Assembly (NCBI GenBank): GCA_963205495.1
Contig: CAUJIN010000072.1
Location: 1 to 42,881, forward strand
Reading direction: 5' to 3'
Length of the DNA stretch: 42,881 nucleotides
From: Pseudomonadota bacterium
GTDB taxonomy: Bacteria > Pseudomonadota > Gammaproteobacteria > Xanthomonadales > Xanthomonadaceae
The position numbers were made by a program, and so were the translations under genes. The notes beneath the pieces are model-generated. The model made no database searches and was not told the origin of the DNA. It saw only the letters and a list, made by a program, of their open reading frames with translations. This document shows positions 38,662 through 42,881 of this stretch, piece by piece (within the stretch, counting starts at the first letter, position 1; each line of letters starts with the position of its first letter).

Positions 38662-39090
38662 TCAGCGTTCGGAGGCGCGCGCCTTGAGCAGGTCTCGAAT
38701 CTCGGTGAGCAGCTGCTGGTCGGCCGTTGGTGCGGGCGGTGGCGCCGGAGCGTCGGTCTTCTTGCGGTGCATCGAGTTGATCAGTTTGACCACCGTGAAG
38801 ATGGCGAAGGCGATGATGACGAACTGGATCAGGGTGTTGAGGAAATCGCCGATGCCCAGCACCACGGCCGGCACGGCTTCACCAGCCGCATTGACGCCGG
38901 CGTCCTTGAGCGTGATCGACCATTTGGAGAAATCCACCCCGCCGATCAGCAGGCCGACCGGCGGCATGATGATCTTGTCGACCATCGCGGTGACGATCTT
39001 GCCGAACGCGCCGCCGATCACGACGCCGACGGCCAGGTCGATGACGCTGCCGCGCATCGCGAATTCCTTGAACTCCTGAATCATTCCCAT
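38662..39090 (-). CDS. mscL: Large-conductance mechanosensitive channel MscL
   Basis: 142 residues, two membrane helices ([20 protein letters not shown] and [20 protein letters not shown]) with the amphipathic start [14 protein letters not shown] and a cytoplasmic helix with Pro-rich linker at the C-terminus ([16 protein letters not shown]). It opens under membrane tension to release solutes in osmotic down-shock. ATG 39090 has GAGGA eight bases upstream. It is transcribed in the same direction as the M28 gene and the FAH gene but with gaps on both sides. Confidence 0.97.
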   Translation of the reverse strand: MGMIQEFKEFAMRGSVIDLAVGVVIGGAFGKIVTAMVDKIIMPPVGLLIGGVDFSKWSITLKDAGVNAAGEAVPAVVLGIGDFLNTLIQFVIIAFAIFTVVKLINSMHRKKTDAPAPPPAPTADQQLLTEIRDLLKARASER

Positions 39091-39176
39091 CGTGGATTCC
39101 TCGCTGATTTGGTATGCCGGCGCGTTTGGCCGTGCCGCGACAATCTACACCAGCAGTGCGGGGCTGCCGAACCTCG

Positions 39177-39869
39177 TCAGGCGATCCGGCCCGAAAACGC
39201 CGCCAGCCCGTCCAGTCCGGCCAGCCAGCGGTCGCCGTGCTGCAAGGCTCCGACGCCTGCCGGGGTGCCCATGAACACCAGATCGCCGGCGCGCAGTTCG
39301 AATCGCAGCGACAGCTCGTGCAGGATGTCGGCCACGGAAAAGATCATGTCCGAAAGCCTGGCCTGCTGGCGGCGCTCGCCGTTCACCTCCAGCCACAGCA
39401 GCGCGTCGGCTGCGGGCCAGGCTTCTTCCACCGGCACGATGGCCGAGATCGGCGCGGAGCGGTCGAAGGCCTTGGCCACGTCCCAGGGCAGGCCCTTGGC
39501 CTTGGCGGCGGCCTGAAGATCGCGCCGGGTGAGGTCCAGGCCGACGGCGTGGCCGAAGACGTGCCGGGGCGCGTCTTCGCGCGCGATCACGCCGGCGGCG
39601 TCGCGGCCCAGCGCCACCACCAGCTCGACCTCGTAGTGAAGTTCGCTGGTGGCCGAAGGGTAGGGCTGGCTGCCGCCCGAAGGCAGCACGGCGTCGGCCG
39701 GCTTGGTGAAGAACACCGGGCTGCCGCGCTCCACCGGCGCGCCCATTTCGCGCGCGTGGTCGGCGAAATTGCGCCCGACGCAGTAGATCCGGTGCACCGG
39801 GAACAGCTCGATGCGCCCCTGCACCGGGATGGCGGGAACGGCCTTGGGAGGGAAAACGAAACGGCTCAT
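39177..39869 (-). CDS. Fumarylacetoacetase-family hydrolase
   Basis: 230 residues. The fold hallmarks are IYCVGRNFADHAREMG, PVFFTKPADAVLP, the metal-binding acidic cluster ELHYEVELVVALG (E-x-E with a later Asp in GLDLTRRDLQ), FSVADILHELSLR and GDLVFMGTPAGVG. Members act on 2-keto acids such as acylpyruvates, oxaloacetate or homoprotocatechuate products; this one is close in length to acylpyruvase-type proteins. Substrate cannot be told. ATG 39869 is preferred. It diverges from pilR across a 168-bp gap. Confidence 0.92.
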   Translation of the reverse strand: MSRFVFPPKAVPAIPVQGRIELFPVHRIYCVGRNFADHAREMGAPVERGSPVFFTKPADAVLPSGGSQPYPSATSELHYEVELVVALGRDAAGVIAREDAPRHVFGHAVGLDLTRRDLQAAAKAKGLPWDVAKAFDRSAPISAIVPVEEAWPAADALLWLEVNGERRQQARLSDMIFSVADILHELSLRFELRAGDLVFMGTPAGVGALQHGDRWLAGLDGLAAFSGRIA

Positions 39870-40037
39870 GGCTACCCCTGATCCAAAAGACGGCTATGTT
39901 GTACCGGCCCGCATCGGGTGACCAGTGGCGGCGGTCATGGGGGAGGCGGAATGTTCCGGAACCTTCGGCAGTTGGCAGACTTGGGCCGAACCGCTAAGGT
40001 TTCCCCGTCGATTCAAGCCCCTGCCGCCGCCTATCCC

Positions 40038-41435
40038 ATGACCACACCCCGCACCGCGCTGATCGTCGATGACGAACGCGACATTCGTGAACTGCTGGTG
40101 CTGACCTTGGGGCGCATGGGCCTGCGCGTGGATACCGCCGCCGACGTGACCCAGGCCTTCGCCCAGCTTGCCGCCAACCGCTACGACCTGTGCTTCACCG
40201 ACATGCGCCTGCCCGATGGTTCGGGCCAGTCGATCATCGAGCTGATCGCCGACAAGTATCCGGATACGCCGGTGGCGATGATCACCGCGCACGGCAACGT
40301 CGACGCTGCGGTGGATGCGCTCAAGGCAGGTGCCTTCGACTTCGTTTCCAAGCCGGTCGACCTGGCGGTGCTGCGCCGTCTGGTGCAGAACGCGCTGCGC
40401 CTCGGAGAGGAACGCCGCGCACAGGCCGCCGAGGGGCATGGTTCCGCAGGACGCCTGCTGGGCGAATCGCCGGCGATGCAGGTGCTGCGTGCCACCATCG
40501 CCAAGGTGGCGCGCAGCCAGGCGCCGGTCTACATCAGCGGTGAATCGGGCGTCGGCAAGGAACTGGTGGCGCGCCTGATCCACGAGCAGGGGCCTCGCAC
40601 GAGCGGGCCGTTCGTGCCGGTCAACTGCGGCGCGATTCCCACCGAGCTGATGGAAAGCGAATTCTTCGGCCACAAGAAAGGCAGCTTCACCGGCGCCAGC
40701 AGCGACAAGGAAGGCCTGTTCCAGAGCGCGCACGGCGGCACGCTGTTCCTGGACGAAGTCGCCGAGCTTCCGCTGCACATGCAGGTCAAGCTGTTGCGCG
40801 TGATCCAGGAGAAATCCGTGCGGCCGATCGGTGCCAATGCCGAAGCCCCGGTGGACGTGCGCATCCTCTCGGCCACGCACAAGAACCTGGTCCAGCTGGT
40901 GGAAGACGGCCGCTTCCGGCACGACCTGTTCTACCGCATCAACGTCATCGAGCTGATCGTGCCGCCGCTGCGTGAACGTCGCGCCGACATTCCCGCCCTG
41001 GCGCAGTCGGTGCTGGCGCGGCTCGCCGCGGAACTGGGCGAACCGCCCCCGGCCATCGCCCCGGAAGCCATGGCGCGGCTGGTGGAGTATCCGTTCCCCG
41101 GCAACGTGCGCGAGCTGGAAAACATCCTGGAGCGCGCGCTCGCGCTCTCCGACGGAACCGGCATCTCGATCGAAGACCTGCGCCTTCCGAGCCAGCGCGA
41201 ACCGAACGATGCGGCGCACGATCCGCACGCCGGCGTGGTCGCGCGCCCGGCCTACGTCACCGGGCAGCAGCCCGCGGTGCCGACCGACCTGCCCGACTAC
41301 ATCGAGCGCATGGAGCGCGACGTGCTGGTCAAGGCGCTGGAAGAGTGCCGCTACAACAAGACCCGCGCCGCCGCCAAGCTCGGCATCACCTTCCGCGCGC
41401 TGCGCTACAAGCTCAAGAAGCTCGGCATCGACTGA
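40038..41435 (+). CDS. pilR: Sigma-54-dependent response regulator, PilR type
   Basis: 465 residues. A receiver domain with phospho-acceptor Asp55 (CFTDMRLPDGSG) and the Lys of FVSKPVD, an AAA+ domain with Walker A (GESGVGKE, near 168), the sigma-54 contact loop GSFTGA near 215 and Walker B (LFLDEVAELP), and a Fis-type helix-turn-helix at the C-terminus (KTRAAAKLGITFRALRYKLK). The start MTTPRTALIVDD at ATG 40038 is preferred; an upstream start at 39918 would add 40 residues without family support. PilR activates pilin genes in Pseudomonas and Xanthomonas. No pilS partner is next to it here: the upstream gene is divergent and the downstream ones are unrelated. Confidence 0.85.
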   Translation: MTTPRTALIVDDERDIRELLVLTLGRMGLRVDTAADVTQAFAQLAANRYDLCFTDMRLPDGSGQSIIELIADKYPDTPVAMITAHGNVDAAVDALKAGAFDFVSKPVDLAVLRRLVQNALRLGEERRAQAAEGHGSAGRLLGESPAMQVLRATIAKVARSQAPVYISGESGVGKELVARLIHEQGPRTSGPFVPVNCGAIPTELMESEFFGHKKGSFTGASSDKEGLFQSAHGGTLFLDEVAELPLHMQVKLLRVIQEKSVRPIGANAEAPVDVRILSATHKNLVQLVEDGRFRHDLFYRINVIELIVPPLRERRADIPALAQSVLARLAAELGEPPPAIAPEAMARLVEYPFPGNVRELENILERALALSDGTGISIEDLRLPSQREPNDAAHDPHAGVVARPAYVTGQQPAVPTDLPDYIERMERDVLVKALEECRYNKTRAAAKLGITFRALRYKLKKLGID

Positions 41436-41623
41436 GTAGCGGGCGTTCAGTCGAAAGGAGCCGCATCGACTTTCGCCACATCGGGAAGCACCGGTGTCGG
41501 CCAGTTGCCGGCGACTTGGGCAACGCAACCCGCGGCATGGCCGGAAACCGCGCTTCGCGACTCCCCGAAAAATCGTTCATCGAGGAGGCTTCGTCCAGCA
41601 AGCCCATGCCACGAAGGGTCAGG

Positions 41624-42154
41624 CTATTTTTCCTGAACCGCGTCGCGCTTCGATTTGCATTTCAGCGGGGTGCCGCCGCGGATGCCGGAGGCAACACTGG
41701 TCGGATTGCCGATGATCGCTCCGGTTTCATTGTCGATGGTCACCCGCACTGCATTGCCGGCGTGGGAGTAGTTGGTATACAAGGAAAACATGCCATAGTT
41801 GATGCTGTTGATCTGCTCGCCATCGCTCCAGCCCCAACCATCCTTGCCGCACTTATCGTCCCCGGATTTCGAAACCGTCACCGGAGCAGCGTAGAAATAA
41901 GTGATGGACGAGGGAGTATCGTCCCGCATCCCAATTCCAGTCGTTTCTTCCCGGTAGTCCAGGTGCCTCTCTCCTTCACCGTCGACGTAGTACCAGAATC
42001 GCGCACTTCCGTAATCAACGAGCAAGTTACAGTTGCGCTCGCAGCTACCCTCCACCAGCGGCAACGTTGCAATATCCAGTTCTGCACCGGACGCGGTTGA
42101 GCCAACCGCAGCAAACATCGAAAGTGCACAAGTCACACCGAGCATCAGATTCAT
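41624..42154 (-). CDS. Small secreted cysteine-containing protein of unknown function
   Basis: 176 residues. The signal peptide (MNLMLGVTCALSMFAAVGST, cleavage likely near SGA) leads to a mature part with four Cys (SCERNC, DDKCGKDGWGW, LKCKSK), many Tyr and Trp, and short beta-type segments (SARFWYYVDGEGERHLDY, GMFSLYTNYSHAGNAVRVTI). I recognise no family. The A/T share is visibly higher than in neighbouring genes, hinting at foreign origin. ATG 42154 is favoured over 42163 because GGAG lies nine bases ahead and it overlaps the stop of the truncated GNAT frame as ATGA. A TTGACA promoter-like box lies at 42241-42246. Confidence 0.72.
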   Translation of the reverse strand: MNLMLGVTCALSMFAAVGSTASGAELDIATLPLVEGSCERNCNLLVDYGSARFWYYVDGEGERHLDYREETTGIGMRDDTPSSITYFYAAPVTVSKSGDDKCGKDGWGWSDGEQINSINYGMFSLYTNYSHAGNAVRVTIDNETGAIIGNPTSVASGIRGGTPLKCKSKRDAVQEK

Positions 42155-42173
42155 TGAAACCATCTCCGAATGA

Positions 42174-42207
42174 CGCCTGACTGCAGGGCGCCTGACTGCA
42201 GGGCGCC
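42174..42207. repeat. 15-bp tandem duplication at a rearrangement point
   Basis: CGCCTGACTGCAGGG occurs twice in direct tandem (42174-42188 and 42189-42203), then CGCC again. It lies between the secreted-protein start and the cut GNAT gene. Read on the minus strand it yields the peptide repeat GALQS-GALQS in the tail of that frame. Confidence 0.9.
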
Positions 42208-42216
42208 TTGTTCAGC

Positions 42217-42246
42217 AGAATGAGGCGACATTGAGAGACCTGTCAA
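42217..42246 (-). promoter_or_regulatory. Possible promoter of the secreted-protein gene
   Basis: On the minus strand a consensus TTGACA (42246-42241) is followed by CATTCT (42222-42217) after 18 bases; the latter is a weak -10. It lies where the GNAT homology stops, upstream of the ATG at 42154. Confidence 0.4.
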
Positions 42247-42485
42247 GCGCATATTGTCCTCCTCATCCAGCGGCATGCCGGTGGAAGCGCCGACCACGGC
42301 CCCGGCATCAAGGGCCAGCACGAACACGCTGCCGGGTGAACGCGCATAGCGCGCCAGATATCTGGCCTCGTAGTCCGGGTCGCCCTGGTACAGGTAAGGC
42401 CAGTCGCGGAACACCACGATGCGCAACGCGGCAACCTGTTCCAGCCAGGGCGTGACAGCCTCGCCCGCGAGGACGCGGGTTTCAA

Positions 42486-42881
42486 TCACGATGGGCAACC
42501 GGTCGGCAACTCGGTGCTGCTGACGATACGCGCGCCGCGCTCATGCAGGGCGGCGAGATGGGCGGCCTCGTTTGCTGCATCCAGCGGGGTGGAGGCATCG
42601 ACGATGAAGTTCACGGCAAACCCCTCGTGCAGCGCGTCCATCGCGGAAAAGTGCACGCAGATATCGCCCGCCAGGCCGCAAAGCCACAGCTCTTTCGCAC
42701 CCCGGCCGCGCAGGAAGTCAGCCAGGCCGGTGGTCTTGCGCCGGCCGTTGTCGAAGAAGGCGCTGTAGCTGTCGATGCCTGGGTCCATACCTTTGCGGAA
42801 AATGGCTTCGATGCGGCGGGTGTCGAGTTCGCCGGAAAACTCCGCGCCACGGCTGCCCTGCACGCAGTGGTCGGGCCAGAG
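42486..42881 (-). CDS. pncA: Nicotinamidase PncA, N-terminus outside the window
   Basis: 131 residues are visible, the first roughly 70-80 being beyond the right edge. PncA hydrolyses nicotinamide to nicotinate for NAD salvage. The visible part starts inside the LWPDHCVQGS segment (metal-binding region), then FRKGMDPGIDSYSAFFDN and LCGLAGDICVHFSAMDALHEG, where the Cys is the nucleophile. A VNFIVDAST stretch follows. Family assignment is clear. Its stop (TGA at 42488-42486) overlaps the GTG of the GNAT remnant, showing an old two-gene operon. Confidence 0.94.
   Translation of the reverse strand, partial: LWPDHCVQGSRGAEFSGELDTRRIEAIFRKGMDPGIDSYSAFFDNGRRKTTGLADFLRGRGAKELWLCGLAGDICVHFSAMDALHEGFAVNFIVDASTPLDAANEAAHLAALHERGARIVSSTELPTGCPS

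Larger units (their letters stand above)
42151..42489 (-). pseudogene. GNAT N-acetyltransferase, cut off after about 80 residues
   Basis: The frame begins with GTG 42489 (overlapping the pncA stop as GTGA) or TTG 42498. It reads like a normal GNAT N-terminus (VAALRIVVFRDWPYLYQGD, PGSVFVLALDAGAVVGASTG) to about PLDEED near nt 42255. The expected acetyl-CoA-binding part (the R/Q-x-x-G-x-G/A loop) is absent: instead 34 residues of low-complexity tail with the GALQS repeat follow, ending in TGA overlapping the ATG of the next gene. It is thus probably non-functional or a remnant. No separate C-terminal piece of it is visible downstream. Confidence 0.72.

Noticed and set aside
41413..41607. A 64-residue minus frame after the secreted gene
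   Set aside because: It overlaps the pilR end, has no ribosome site and no recognisable feature; not the missing GNAT C-terminus.

Overview
The window is GC-rich and densely coded, and looks like the chromosome of a Lysobacterales (Xanthomonadaceae-type) gammaproteobacterium. This rests on the N-acetylglucosamine (GlcNAc) utilisation locus of nagP-nagR-nagB-II-nagA type with a nearby large TonB-dependent receptor, the zwf-pgl-edd-eda Entner-Doudoroff block, and a PilR-type regulator with general family resemblance. No rRNA, tRNA, CRISPR array or insertion sequence was recognised.

Positions 1-16410 form one metabolic island for chitin or peptidoglycan amino sugars. A minus-strand operon (nagP transporter, LacI-type nagR, SIS-type deaminase nagB-II, deacetylase nagA) diverges from a plus-strand set (kinase nagK, TonB-dependent receptor, secreted GH20 hexosaminidase, then zwf, pgl, edd and eda). 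The 309-bp divergent region carries a LacI-type palindrome with a CG centre. The inferred flow is: hexosaminidase cuts oligomers, the receptor imports them across the outer membrane, NagP carries GlcNAc across the inner membrane, NagK phosphorylates it, and NagA and NagB-II yield fructose-6-phosphate, which after isomerisation can enter the Entner-Doudoroff route encoded next door. A 5'-truncated nagX at the left edge seems to lack its whole middle section.

Positions 16416-23028 hold mostly minus-strand genes: dxs, a pseudo-receiver protein of unknown function, an HNH endonuclease, an acyl-CoA dehydrogenase and a LEA-type lipoprotein. Positions 23032-29225 hold a CzcCBA-type metal efflux operon, preceded by a histidine-rich small exported protein whose promoter lies so close to its GTG that the message is probably leaderless. 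A lipoprotein phosphodiesterase follows, then (plus strand) a transmembrane Ser/Thr kinase with a formylglycine-enzyme-like outer domain, preceded by two overlapping, mutually exclusive inverted repeats.

Positions 33366-41435 are a mix of single-gene functions: hutU without other hut genes, thiopurine methyltransferase, two exported metallopeptidases, mscL, a fumarylacetoacetase-family hydrolase and a pilR-type sigma-54 activator. The right end (41436-42881) looks rearranged. A GNAT acetyltransferase next to pncA is cut off after about 80 residues. The cut is followed by a 15-bp tandem duplication and a more A/T-rich gene for a small secreted cysteine-containing protein of unknown function. 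The three reading frames are chained by GTGA and ATGA overlaps.
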